Notes: generated by a model from the letters alone, not told the origin. DNA of 64,000 nt from Lysobacteraceae bacterium NML91-0213 (GCA_002798175.1 NWQL01000004.1:528609-592608); one strand, 5' to 3'; positions 6,588 through 16,513 are shown, counted from the stretch's first letter. Numbers and translations are program-made.

Positions 6588-7847
6588 ATGACTGTCATTC
6601 GCAACGTGCTGTTCCTGCTGGTACTCGCGGTGCTGGGCGCGTTCATTGCGCACATGCTGCTGTCGGGCGACACCGGCCATGTGCTGGTGCGCTACGGCGG
6701 CTACGACTACACCGCCAGCCTGGTCGAGGCGATCGGCATCGCGCTGCTGGTATTGCTGGCGCTGTGGCTGGTGTGGGCACTGCTGAGCTTTCCGTTCCGC
6801 ACCTGGAACCGGCGCCGCGACCGCCACGCGCGCCTGCGCCTGCCCGAGGGCATGGTGGCCCTGCACGAGGGCCACTACAGCCGCGCCGAGAAGCTGCTGG
6901 CCGAAGCGGTCGATGATCCCGACACCGAGGCCGCGGCACGCATCGCCGCGGTGCAGGCGGCATGGGCGCGCGGCGACGGTGCCGCTGCGCGCCGTGGCCT
7001 GGAGGGTTTCGGCGACCGGCATCCTGCCGCACGCGCCATCGCTGCCGCCGAGCTCGCGCTGGCCGACGAACGTCCCACCGATGCACTGGTCGCGCTGGAC
7101 ACCCCCGCGGCGCAGCCGTTGCCGCCACGCGGGCTGGCGTTGCGCGCGGAAGCGCTCGCCGCGTCCGGCCAGGCGATGCAGGCCTACGAACTGCTCGGTG
7201 CCTTGCGCCAGCAGCACGCCCTGCCGAAGGAGCGGCTCGACGATCTCGAGGCACGCTGGGCGGCCGCGTCGCTGCGCGAGGCCGAGGACGAGAACCTGCT
7301 GGCATCGCGCTGGGAGGCACTGCCCAAGGGCGTGCGTGCCGACGCACCGGTGACCGCCGCCTATGCCGAACGCGCGGCCGCACTGGGCTGGCAGGAAGCG
7401 GCCACCCGCAGCCTCGAACAGGCGCTGGACACGCGCTGGGACGAGAAGCTTGCGATCCGCTATGGCGCATTGCCGCTGGGCCGTAGCGAACACCGCATCG
7501 CCACCTGCGAGCGCTGGCTGGCGAAGCACCCGGGCAGCCCGGCCCTGCTGCTGGCGCTGGCACGGCTGTCCGCGGAGCAGTCGCAGTGGCAGCGCGCGGA
7601 AGACTATGCGCATCGCGCGATCGACCAGGGCGCCGGCACCGGCGCCTGGGAAGTGCTGGGCGATGCGTGGCTGGCACAGGGCGACGAGGGCCGTGCCCGC
7701 TATGCCTACGCGAATGCGCTGCGCGCCGGCCGCGGACAGCCGGTGGCCGCACTGCCGCCACGCGACAGCGGCGCCGGCACGGGCACGGTAATGCCGCTGG
7801 ATGGCGAGGTGATGCGCGACCGCGACCTGGATCCGCCGCTGCGGTAG
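6588..7847 (+). CDS. hemY: Haem biosynthesis-associated TPR membrane protein HemY
   Basis: HemY-type proteins are inner-membrane proteins with periplasmic or cytosolic TPR repeats linked genetically to haem synthesis; the proteobacterial protein is not protoporphyrinogen oxidase. Two transmembrane helices are visible (about residues 4-24 and 40-66), separated by the HemY_N signature DTGHVLVRYGGYDYTASL, then RRRDRHARLRLPEGMVALHEGHY and TPR-like helices up to residue 419. Length is normal. It follows the HemD-like gene as in the enterobacterial hemCDXY operon; no hemX is present between them. Confidence 0.92.
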   Translation: MTVIRNVLFLLVLAVLGAFIAHMLLSGDTGHVLVRYGGYDYTASLVEAIGIALLVLLALWLVWALLSFPFRTWNRRRDRHARLRLPEGMVALHEGHYSRAEKLLAEAVDDPDTEAAARIAAVQAAWARGDGAAARRGLEGFGDRHPAARAIAAAELALADERPTDALVALDTPAAQPLPPRGLALRAEALAASGQAMQAYELLGALRQQHALPKERLDDLEARWAAASLREAEDENLLASRWEALPKGVRADAPVTAAYAERAAALGWQEAATRSLEQALDTRWDEKLAIRYGALPLGRSEHRIATCERWLAKHPGSPALLLALARLSAEQSQWQRAEDYAHRAIDQGAGTGAWEVLGDAWLAQGDEGRARYAYANALRAGRGQPVAALPPRDSGAGTGTVMPLDGEVMRDRDLDPPLR

Positions 7848-8035
7848 CGGCTCGCGTGACGCGGGCGCATGTCAGTGGGCGGGTGCGACGCCAGTAGCAC
7901 CGATAAGGCGTGGCTGCTGCCGGGATGCCCACGCTGAGACAGGAACCCGCGGGTGCCCGCTTACCCGGGCTCCGGAAACATCGATCTGTCTAGGAAGTCG
8001 ACACCCGCGTCCGCTTACGCGGCACGGGTGAGCGA

Positions 8036-9313
8036 CTAGCGTTCGAGGATCGCCACCACGCCCATGCCGCCGGCGGTGCAGATCGACACCAGGCAGCGGC
8101 CGCCGCCGCGCTCGGCGAGGTGCTTGGCCGCGGTGGCAATGATGCGCGCACCGGTCGCGGCGAACGGATGGCCGGTCGCCAGCGACGAGCCCAGCGGATT
8201 GATCTTCGCCGGCTCGATGCGGCCCAGCGGCGAATCCAGGCCCAGCCGGTTGCGGCAGTAGTCGGCGCTCTCCCACGCGCGCAGCGTGCACAGCACCTGC
8301 GCGGCGAACGCCTCGTGGATCTCGTAAAAATCGAAATCCTGCAGCGTCAGCCCATTGCGACGCAGCATCTCGGCGACCGCCACCGTGGGCGCCATCAGCA
8401 GGCCTTCGCCATGCACGAAGTCGACAGCGGACACATGCGCATCGCGCAGATATGCCAGCGGAACATGACCATGCGCGCGTGCCCATTCGTCGCTCGCAAG
8501 CAGGCAGGCGGCGGCGCCGTCGGTGAGCGGGGTGGAGTTGCCGGCGGTCAGCGTGCCGCGCCCCGAAGCGCGGTCGAACGCGGGCTTGAGCGTCGCAAGC
8601 TTCTCGATCGAGGTGTCCGGGCGCAGGATGTTGTCGCGCGCGACGCCGCGGAAACTCACCACCAGGTCGTCGAAGAAGCCGCGGTCGTAGGCGGCGGCAA
8701 GCTTGTGGTGCGAGGCGGCGGCGAGCTCGTCCTGCGAGTCGCGCGAGATGCTCCACTCCTTGGCCATGTCCTCGCAGTGCTCGCCCATCGACTTGCCGGT
8801 GCGCGGCTCGGCGACGCCCGGGAAGTCCGGCTTGAGTTCGCGCAGGCGGAAGCCGCGGAACGCCGCCAGCTTGTCCTTCGGGGTCTTGGCCGCATTCGCC
8901 GCCAGCAGGCGCCGGCGCAGGGCGCGGCCGTAGACGATCGGCACATCGGAGGTGGTGTCCGCGCCACCGCCGATGCCGGATTCGATCTGGCCGACGGCGA
9001 TCCTGTTGGCGACGGTGATGATCGAATCCAGCGAGGTGCCGCAGGCACGCTGCAGGGTGATGCCCGGGGTCAGTGCCGACAGCCCCGACGACAGCGCCGC
9101 CTCGCGGCCGAGGTTCCAGTCGCTGGAGTGCTTGATCACCGCACCCATCGCAACCTCGCCCAGCTGCTGCCCGTGCAGGCCGAACTTCTCCACCAGCGCG
9201 CCGAGGGTCCTGACCGACATGCCGAGGTTGCCGACGTCCGCGTAGGCGCTGTTCTGGCGGCAGAAGGGAATGCGGACGCCACCGAGAACGGCGACGGGAC
9301 GACCTGACGGCAT
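8036..9313 (-). CDS. fadI: Acetyl-CoA C-acyltransferase (FadI-type thiolase)
   Basis: This thiolase of 425 residues carries out the last step of fatty-acid beta-oxidation, cleaving 3-ketoacyl-CoA with CoA. The ATG at 9313 has GAGGAG 6 bases upstream. The nucleophile lies in LQRACGTS (Cys 91), the catalytic His in EIHEAF, and the second Cys in CTAGGMG near the end. The long loop with GKSMGEHCEDMAKEW and the overall length match FadI rather than the 390-residue FadA. No fadJ partner is adjacent, so it may work with a multifunctional protein elsewhere. A biosynthetic acetoacetyl-CoA role is less likely. Confidence 0.93.
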   Translation of the reverse strand: MPSGRPVAVLGGVRIPFCRQNSAYADVGNLGMSVRTLGALVEKFGLHGQQLGEVAMGAVIKHSSDWNLGREAALSSGLSALTPGITLQRACGTSLDSIITVANRIAVGQIESGIGGGADTTSDVPIVYGRALRRRLLAANAAKTPKDKLAAFRGFRLRELKPDFPGVAEPRTGKSMGEHCEDMAKEWSISRDSQDELAAASHHKLAAAYDRGFFDDLVVSFRGVARDNILRPDTSIEKLATLKPAFDRASGRGTLTAGNSTPLTDGAAACLLASDEWARAHGHVPLAYLRDAHVSAVDFVHGEGLLMAPTVAVAEMLRRNGLTLQDFDFYEIHEAFAAQVLCTLRAWESADYCRNRLGLDSPLGRIEPAKINPLGSSLATGHPFAATGARIIATAAKHLAERGGGRCLVSICTAGGMGVVAILER

Positions 9314-9402
9314 CGGGAGCTCCTCGGGGAGAAGGTGCCTGTCGACCTTGACGGGCATAATGCGATCGAGTTTAACGCCGCCGTACGGGACGTCCAATCG
9401 AC

Positions 9403-10284
9403 ATGCCAGACTCCGCGCTGAATCCCGCACCGGTGGTGCGCGCCGCACTCGCACTCGAACTCGGCGACGTGCGCGCGCAGGGTCCGGACACGCTCGCACA
9501 GGCGGATGCCGGTGCCCTGGGCGAACACATCGCGCGCGACCTCGCAGGCTTCGTGCCTGCCGCGGCCGGGCTGGACCTGATCAGCGTCGGTGCCCACTAC
9601 GACCCGGTGGAACTGCTGCGCCCGGGCTGGCCGCTGCATGGCGAACTCGACCAGCTCGCGGCGCGCGCGCCGGGCGAGGCCGGGGGCCGGGTCATCGCAT
9701 TCGGTGCCCACGAAGGCCGTCTGCCGGGTGCATTGTCACCGGCACCCGAGCACGCTGGCGGCCCGCTGCGGCTGGTCCCGCTGGTGCTGCGTGGCGACGC
9801 CGGGACCACCGCGGCGGTGGCCGATGCGTTCGAGCGCGAACTGATGGAGACCGGCATGGCCGGCGCGGAGACCGCGCTGCACGCACAGGAGGTGTTCGGC
9901 CTCGCCATCGAACACGCGCGCTATCTCACCGCGCACGACCTGCTGGCGATGACCGCGCTGCAGTACGAGCACGCCGGCATCGCGCCGCTGTGGCCGGTGC
10001 TGGAGGTGGCGCTGCTGTCACCCGCCGACGAGGCCTGGCTGGATGCCGCACCCGAGCCGCTGGTGCACTACACCGGCGGCGAGGCGCGCATTGCGCTGTT
10101 CTCACCCGCGGCGTGGCGTGCACGCTATGCCGCCGGCGAGGACGACGAGGCGCGCCTGCAGCGGGGATGGATGCATTTCGAGGCGCGCCAGCGCCAGTTC
10201 GACGCGGTGCTGCGCGCGCACGGCGTCCCGGTGCGCTTCGACCACTGCCCCGACGACGCCGACCCGCGCAGCGTGGTCGGCTGA
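9403..10284 (+). CDS. Conserved hypothetical cytosolic protein, 293 residues
   Basis: I do not recognise this family. The product is acidic and rich in Ala, Leu and Asp, with no signal peptide or membrane helix. Segments such as LDLISVGAHYDPVELLRPGWPLHGEL, VIAFGAHEGRLPG and FGLAIEHARYLTAHDLLAMTALQYEHAG suggest a folded alpha/beta protein. A Cys-His near the C-terminus (RFDHCPDD) is the only Cys. It starts 89 bases from the divergent fadI gene and ends next to a strong palindrome. High third-position G+C supports that the frame is translated. Confidence 0.8.
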   Translation: MPDSALNPAPVVRAALALELGDVRAQGPDTLAQADAGALGEHIARDLAGFVPAAAGLDLISVGAHYDPVELLRPGWPLHGELDQLAARAPGEAGGRVIAFGAHEGRLPGALSPAPEHAGGPLRLVPLVLRGDAGTTAAVADAFERELMETGMAGAETALHAQEVFGLAIEHARYLTAHDLLAMTALQYEHAGIAPLWPVLEVALLSPADEAWLDAAPEPLVHYTGGEARIALFSPAAWRARYAAGEDDEARLQRGWMHFEARQRQFDAVLRAHGVPVRFDHCPDDADPRSVVG

Positions 10285-10307
10285 GGTCACCGGCACCGGC
10301 GGCACGA

Positions 10308-10337
10308 CCGCCCTCTCCCGCGTACGGGAGAGGGCGG
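10308..10337. terminator. REP-type palindrome between convergent genes
   Basis: CCGCCCTCTCCCG and CGGGAGAGGGCGG form a perfect 13-bp stem around CGTA. It lies between the ends of the 9403-10284 gene and sodC, which converge, so it is well placed to stop transcription from both sides. There is no clear T-run. Related CCCTCTCCCG palindromes recur at 16308-16513 and 60458-60483. Confidence 0.7.
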
Positions 10338-10344
10338 CAACGCA

Positions 10345-10992
10345 TCAACGCCCGGCGCTTGCTTCGATCACGCCACACGCCAGGCGGTCACCGGCGTTGC
10401 CGGTCGGCTGGGTGGTGTAGTCGTCGGGGTTGGCATGCACGATGACCGCCTTGCCGACGATGTCGGTGGGTGCGCCATCGCCCAGCGTGGCACCGGCCAG
10501 CAGATGGTCGGCGCTGGCCACGCCCTCGTCGTTGGCCTGCAGGTTGTCGCTGTCGCCGGCGTGGTGGTCGCCTTCGCCGGCGCGGCCGTGCGGCTGCGAG
10601 GTGGGGTTGAAGTGGCCGCCGGCGCTGGTGGCATCCGGTGCGCTGCAGTCACCGTTCTCGTGCACGTGGAAGCCGTGCTCGCCGCCCGCGGGCAGGCCAC
10701 GCACGTCGCCGCTGACGCGGATGCCGTCGCCCGAGCGGGTGAAGCGCAGGTTGCCACTGACGTCGTTGCCGGCGGTCGGAGCAAGGGTGACGGTTGCGGC
10801 CATCAGGTCGTTGACGCCACCCATCATCTGCGCGTCGGCATTGGCGGCCGGGTCGGCGGGGGATGTCGCCAGCGGCGCGGTCTGCGGCGAGGCCGACGGC
10901 TGGTCGGCGGCCATTTCGCCTTCGCCACGGTCGGCCGGCGAACACGCGGCCAGAGCGGCGACGAGCGGGGTGAGCAGCAGGATCCTGCGCAT
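10345..10992 (-). CDS. sodC: Cu/Zn superoxide dismutase lipoprotein
   Basis: SodC converts periplasmic superoxide to hydrogen peroxide and oxygen. The ATG at 10992 has GGAG 6 bases upstream. A lipoprotein signal ends LAACS (Cys 16), then a Pro/Ser/Ala linker to about residue 55 and the SOD beta-barrel. All metal ligands are present: HVH in HGFHVHENGDC, His in AGGHFNP, His in QPHG, His in EGDHHAGD with the following Asp, and His in VIVHANPDD. The disulfide cysteines (GDCS and LACGVIE) are also present. The product has 215 residues. A second, degenerate SOD-like gene lies immediately upstream. Confidence 0.96.
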   Translation of the reverse strand: MRRILLLTPLVAALAACSPADRGEGEMAADQPSASPQTAPLATSPADPAANADAQMMGGVNDLMAATVTLAPTAGNDVSGNLRFTRSGDGIRVSGDVRGLPAGGEHGFHVHENGDCSAPDATSAGGHFNPTSQPHGRAGEGDHHAGDSDNLQANDEGVASADHLLAGATLGDGAPTDIVGKAVIVHANPDDYTTQPTGNAGDRLACGVIEASAGR

Positions 10993-11050
10993 GGGGAACT
11001 CCGGTTCGGGACTGGGCACCCGGTATACCGCAAGCAGCGTTGCCGCGCAG

Positions 11051-11602
11051 TCAGCGCACCACGCGGATCACCCCGCAGGCCACCCGTGCGCTGAAGGATC
11101 CCGGCGTGGCTCCGGAGACCACCAGCGCGCGCCCGGCGATGTCGTTGGCCGCGCCGCCGCCAAGCACCGCACCCGGCACCTGCAGATCGAAGCGCGCCAC
11201 GCCCTCGGCGTCGGCGACGATGCGCAGCGTCCCGGCGCCGGCCACCACCCCGCGCTGGTCGGCGCCGGCTGCGGGATCGAAATAGGCGCCGGCGCTGCTG
11301 GCATCGGCGGCGCTGCAGTCGCCGCGCTCGTGCACCTGCAGGCCATGCGCGCCATTGCGCACCAGCCCGCCGACCTCGCCGGTGACACGCACGCCACCGT
11401 CGGCCGCGAGCAGCGACGCACGTCCACTGACCAGGCTGCCGGACGCCGATGCCAGCGGCACGAATGCTTCCTGCGCGGTGCCGACCGTGGCATGCACCGG
11501 CGGTGGCGGCGTTGCCGGTACCGGTGGTGGCGACGTACGCGGCGCACCGGCGCAGGCGGACAGCAGCAGGACGGCACATGGAAGACCGGGACGGAAGTTC
11601 AT
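11051..11602 (-). CDS. SOD-like lipoprotein lacking most metal ligands
   Basis: This 183-residue protein has a signal with lipobox LLLSAC and the Cu/Zn-SOD fold, but most ligands are gone. The family's HVH is QVH here (HGLQVHERGDCS), the AGGHFNP histidine is Tyr (AGAYFDP), the zinc-loop histidines are missing from DQRGVVAGAG, and the last copper His is Ser (LVVSGATPG). The disulfide cysteines remain (GDCS and VACGVIR). It cannot bind Cu and Zn in the normal way, so it is probably structural, a metal-independent paralogue, or on the way to loss, although the frame is intact. It ends 58 bases before the sodC start and the two may be co-transcribed. Confidence 0.88.
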   Translation of the reverse strand: MNFRPGLPCAVLLLSACAGAPRTSPPPVPATPPPPVHATVGTAQEAFVPLASASGSLVSGRASLLAADGGVRVTGEVGGLVRNGAHGLQVHERGDCSAADASSAGAYFDPAAGADQRGVVAGAGTLRIVADAEGVARFDLQVPGAVLGGGAANDIAGRALVVSGATPGSFSARVACGVIRVVR

Positions 11603-11802
11603 AACGGCAGTCGGGACATGCGGGAGGGCGTCGAAGATAGCGCCGTCGGCGACAGGCAGGATGAAGCGGGTCCCAGTGCGTTGCTCCCACCCAGCGCGCT
11701 GCCTCCGCGCCCGCCCCTGACGGGCCGCATCCGGCTGTCGGCGGCTTCGGCGACTTCCGTTCCGGTCGCGGCACACGCAATCGCCCGCGCATGCTGCAAC
11801 GG

Positions 11803-13204
<1,402 letters not shown>

Positions 13205-13212
<8 letters not shown>

Positions 13213-14272
13213 CGCCCTGCATCTCCTCGTGTGCTGCGGCCAATGGCAGCAGCAGGGTGAACACGGTATGGCCGGCGCGCGAGCGGTAGGCCAGCGAGCC
13301 GCGGTGCTCGCGCGCCACCTGCTGCGCGACCGCCAGCCCCAGCCCGGTGCCATCGGCGCGGCCCGACACCAGCGGCAGGAACACCTGCTCGGCAAGCTCT
13401 TCCGGCACGCCGCGCCCGTCGTCGACGATCTCCAGTCGCAGCGCGTGCGCGGGCGGTGCATCGGCGATGCGCGCCGCATGTTCGATGCGGGTGCGCAGGG
13501 TCACGGTGTCGGCGCCGGCCTGGATCGCGTTGCGCACCAGGTTCCACACCGCCTGGGTCAGCCGCGCGGCATCGCCGTCGAGTTCCGGCAGGCTGGGGTC
13601 GTAATCGCGCACCAGGCGTACGCCCCAGCCGGCGTCGCTCTCGGCCAGCCGCAGCACCCGCTCGAGCACGGCGTGGATGTTGAGCGGCACATGCGGCTGC
13701 GGCGGAGTGGGCTCGAGCAGGTCGTCGACCAGGCGTGCAAGGCGGTCGACCTCCGACTGCACCAGCGCGACCAGTTCGCGGCTGTCGTCGTCCTGCGCGC
13801 GCCGCGCCAGCAGCTGGCCGGCACCCTTGATGCCGGCCAGCGGATTGCGCAGTTCGTGCGCGAGGCCACGCAGCGCCGCCGACAACGCACTCGGCAACAC
13901 CCGCAGCGGGTCCTCGCCGGGGAATTCATCGACCGGATGCGCCTCCAGCAGCCAGCCGCCATCGGCCTGCGCGCTCAGCCAGACGTCGGCAAAGCGCGGC
14001 GATCCGCCCGGCAGGGCCAGCGCGAGGCGGCGCAGCCGCAGCGGCGCGTCCAGCGGTCCGCCGCGTTCGAGCACGTCGGCCAGCCGTGCCGGCGACTCCG
14101 CCTCCAGCGCCGCCAGCGGGGTGCCGATCACCCGCCGCACCGCAACCCCCAGCCAGCGCGCGAACGCGTGGTTGCAGCCGGCCACGCGCCCGTCCGCACC
14201 GGCCCAGGCCAGCGGCGTGGTCAGTGCATCGAGTTCCGGCGCAGCAGGCGGCGGTGCAGGGTCGGCGGACAT
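13205..14272 (-). CDS. ntrB: Nitrogen regulation sensor histidine kinase NtrB
   Basis: NtrB phosphorylates NtrC when nitrogen is scarce and dephosphorylates it when PII signals sufficiency. The 355-residue product has an N-terminal PAS-like domain (about 10-115), the H-box GLAHELRNPLAGIKGA with phosphoacceptor His 139, the N-box AVWNLVRNAIQAG, and the G boxes DDGRGVPEE and GTGLGLAVA. It has no membrane segment, as expected for the soluble NtrB. The ATG at 14272 has no strong ribosome-binding site. Upstream lies 1.2 kb without genes, so ntrBC probably has its own promoter or depends on read-through from glnA-amiD. Confidence 0.95.
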
Positions 14273-14393
14273 TGCACCATCGTAGTGCAGCACCGGGCGG
14301 TGCGATCGCCGCGGCACGACATCGGGGCAGGCATGGGCCGCTCCTGGGTGGCGGGCGACGCTGGCGGGCCGTGCATTCCGCAAGGTCCGGCCT

Positions 14394-14665
14394 CGATGGC
14401 GAAAAAAGCGCCATCGATGGGCTTGGCGACCCGGGCCACGGGGTCTGCAACGCGGGCGCCCGCGGAAAAACGGTCACGGGTCGCGCTCGAATCGCCGCGA
14501 ATGGCGCTTTTTTCGCCACGCATGGCGCTGCGTGACGCTTCTGGTGCGTCCAACTGCGCCGTCGATGGCGCTTTTTTCGCCATCGGCGGCGCGTGGAGTG
14601 CGGCGCGCGACGCTCGCGGCGCCAGCGCTGACGCTCCAGGTGCGGAGGCCGGCGCTTTTTCCGCC
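14394..14665. repeat. Four small hairpins with homopolymer A/T loops
   Basis: Four hairpins in 270 bases share a GGCG/CGCC stem around a 7-base loop made of six A or T plus one base (five T in the last): CGATGGCG-AAAAAAG-CGCCATCG at 14394-14416, TGGCG-CTTTTTT-CGCCA at 14502-14518, CGATGGCG-CTTTTTT-CGCCATCG at 14563-14585, and GGCG-CTTTTTC-CGCC at 14651-14665. The first and third are near reverse complements. They lie in the gene-free stretch between ntrB and amiD (14273-15478). The frames through them give repetitive peptides (MAKKAPS-like) that I do not regard as a real protein. Confidence 0.75.
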
Positions 14666-14773
14666 ATCGATGGCGTTGCGGCATGGCGCGCTCATACGCG
14701 TTTCCCGGAGTGCGGGGGATGGCGGTTGCCCGCGTCTGAGCGTGCGCGAGCTGCTCCGGTGTGACCCGCGCTG

Positions 14774-14890
14774 CCCGTCGCGCGCATCGGGGGGTGTGCT
14801 CCCCCGGCCGGAGTCCGCGTCCAGCGACCACGGCCGGCCGCCGGCCATCCATGGCCGGCTGGGAGCACACCCCCCGATGCACGCGACGGG
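14774..14890 (+). repeat. Structured repeat type B with a 30-bp inverted repeat
   Basis: The arms 14774-14803 and 14861-14890 are complementary over 30 bases with a single mismatch; the inner 20 bases (GCATCGGGGGGTGTGCTCCC at 14784-14803) pair perfectly. The 57-base interior ends in GCCGGCCA-TCCA-TGGCCGGC (14840-14859), identical to the minus-strand hairpin of repeat A, and shares TCCGCGTCC and CGGCCGCCGGCCATCC with repeat A on that strand. So A and B are one family with different outer stems. The 19 bases GCGCTGCCCGTCGCGCGCA at its left end also occur near position 207. Confidence 0.88.
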
Positions 14891-15112
14891 CCAGAACGTT
14901 CGTGGGTTTCGGCACGGAGAACGGGGCCGGTGGTCTGCAGTCGTCCGCGATGGCACACGCTGGACTCCCCGGCTACCGCATGGAAAGCGGCGGCGGTTTT
15001 TGCTGAAGCCGTCGCCCAACACGCTCATGCGTCGGCAGTTGCGGCATGAAGGTCAACAGCGCGGCAGCCGAAGTTGGTCACTGCCACGACGGGTCTGGGG
15101 CTCTTCGCCGTT

Positions 15113-15257
15113 GACCTTCTTCCCGACTCGACGCCGTGTCGGTGCCCGCCGCGGACGCAGGGGGATGTCCAGAGCCGGCCATGGATGGCCGGCGGCCGGA
15201 TGTGGTAGCAGGACGCGGAGATATCCGGCTGGGCATCCCCCTGTGGCCGCGGCGGGC
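15113..15257 (-). repeat. Structured repeat type A, copy 3 (with left arm)
   Basis: The core 15146-15257 differs from copy 2 by a single visible substitution inside (GTGGTAGCAGG instead of GTGGGAGCAGG). The left arm 15113-15145 matches 2676-2707 more loosely, keeping the CCGAC...GTCGG stem while the bases between have changed. The TCCA-loop hairpin is at 15174-15193 (minus strand). The remaining 15258-15478 holds no recognisable gene; a segment near 15340-15362 (GCGTGCGTGAATTGCTCCG) resembles 14740-14760 and 195-215. Confidence 0.87.
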
Positions 15258-15478
15258 CGCGTGGACTGCCCTCAGGCGGAAGAAAGCTTGAGAAAAGCTT
15301 CTCTCCAGACGAGACGCGAACGCCTGCTGCTGGAGTGTTCGTGCGTGCGTGAATTGCTCCGTTGTGCTCTGCGGTACCCGCCAGAAATGCCCTGCTCTGG
15401 CTCTGGCTCCGCCCGGGCTCGCATCGAGCGTGTCCCCGAACGGGCAACGCCGAACCCGGCACCTCCTCCCAGCGCCCG

Positions 15479-16219
15479 CTACCGCGCCGGCACGGGCTCG
15501 TGGCGCGTCAGCGCATGCAGGATGCGCAGGTCCTCGGCGTCGAGGGTGTCGGCGGCGTCGCCGCGGAAGCGCATGCGGTAGCTGCGGATCGTCGCGGCCG
15601 GGTTGTCGAGCGGGTAACCGAGCAGGCGCAGGGCAAGCAGCGGATCGAAGCCTTCCGGTGCGGGCGGTGCGTCGGCATCCGGCCACACGCCGAAGCCGGC
15701 TTCGGCCAGGCGCTGCCAGGGGAACAGCGGACCCGGATCGACCTTGCGCCCGGGGGCGAGATCGGAATGGCCGATCACATGCGTGCGCGGGATGCGCAGG
15801 CGCGTGGTGAGGTCGTCGAGCAGTGCGATGAGCGCGTCGATCTGCGCATCGGCGAACGGGCTCTGGCCGTCGTTGTCGAGCTCGATGCCGATCGAGGCGG
15901 AATTGACGTCGCTGATGGTGCCCCAGCTGCCCGCACCCGCGTGCCAGGCGCGACGCTCGTCGGCGACCAGCTGGTACAGCGTGCCGTCGGCGCCGATGAG
16001 GTAGTGCGCGCTGACCGGGCCGAAGCGGTTGCCGGTGCGCAGCGTGTGCAGGCTCTGCGCGGCGGAGTCCTGCTCGGTGTAGTGGACGACGATCAGCGTC
16101 GGCCGGCGTGCATCGTGGTTGGGTGATTCCACCCACTGCGCCATCGGGTTGCGCGGCGGGGCGTGGCTGCAGGCGGCGAGGAATGCGATGCAGGAGGCAA
16201 GCAGGAGCGTGCGGATCAC
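15479..16219 (-). CDS. amiD: N-acetylmuramoyl-L-alanine amidase lipoprotein (AmiD-like)
   Basis: This enzyme cleaves the amide bond between N-acetylmuramic acid and L-alanine in peptidoglycan or its fragments. The GTG at 16219 gives 246 residues: lipoprotein signal with LAAC (Cys 17), then an Amidase_2 domain with zinc ligands in VVHYTEQDS (first His), AWHAGAG (near 93) and IGHSDLAPGRKVDPG (His 151 and Asp region). A C-terminal extension of about 60 residues (FDPLLALRLLGYPLDNPAATIRS) resembles the AmiD C-terminal helical part. The lipobox argues for an outer-membrane AmiD rather than cytosolic AmpD. It lies downstream of glnA on the same strand with a REP array in between. Confidence 0.9.
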   Translation of the reverse strand: MIRTLLLASCIAFLAACSHAPPRNPMAQWVESPNHDARRPTLIVVHYTEQDSAAQSLHTLRTGNRFGPVSAHYLIGADGTLYQLVADERRAWHAGAGSWGTISDVNSASIGIELDNDGQSPFADAQIDALIALLDDLTTRLRIPRTHVIGHSDLAPGRKVDPGPLFPWQRLAEAGFGVWPDADAPPAPEGFDPLLALRLLGYPLDNPAATIRSYRMRFRGDAADTLDAEDLRILHALTRHEPVPAR

Positions 16220-16307
16220 GGTGCGATGCAGTCCGGGAAGCGGGGGTGCACCGGTATAGCGCAGGCAGGTGCCGGCGGCCAGTCGGGCCCCATCCGGCGC
16301 TTCGCGC

Positions 16308-16513
16308 CACCTTCTCCCGCATGCGGGAGAAGGGTGCTGGCCTGACCGCCGGCGCGCATCCCGGGACCGCTGCTGGACCGCCTTCTCCGGCGTGCGGGAA
16401 AAGGGGTCTGGTCTGACCGCCGGTGTGTCTCCGGGGCCACCGCCGGGACCACCTTTCTCCGGCGGGCGGGAGAAGGGTTCGTGCATCGCCCTCTCCCGCG
16501 CACGGGAGAGGAC
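16308..16513. repeat. Array of four REP palindromes after glnA
   Basis: Four related palindromes occur in about 200 bases: CTTCTCCCGCATGCGGGAGA (16311-16330) and onward, CCTTCTCCGGCGTGCGGGAA (from 16381), CCTTTCTCC...GGGAGAAGGG (16452-16477) and GCCCTCTCCCG...CGGGAGAGG (16488-16511). The spacers between the first three are also alike (CTGGCCTGACCGCC, CTGGTCTGACCGCC), so the array is partly an imperfect tandem repeat of about 70 bp. It fills most of the 305-base gap between the glnA stop and the amiD start and could stop or stabilise the glnA message. Confidence 0.78.

Noticed and set aside
6494-6588. A frameshifted second half of HemD
   Set aside because: Only 93 bases lie between the stop and hemY, far too few for the missing 100 or so residues in any frame.
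14290-14303. GCACC-GGGC-GGTGC just upstream of ntrB as an NtrC site for autoregulation
   Set aside because: The spacer is 4 instead of 5 bases, which puts the half-sites out of phase, and it lies only about 18 bases from the ATG.
14221-14667. Possible protein with MAKKAPS-like repeats in the ntrB-amiD gap
   Set aside because: The repetition comes from DNA hairpins with A6/T6 loops, the frame overlaps the ntrB start region, and there is no ribosome-binding site.
16311-16332. CRISPR-like array in the glnA-amiD gap
   Set aside because: The units are palindromic REPs with related spacers, not identical direct repeats with unique spacers.
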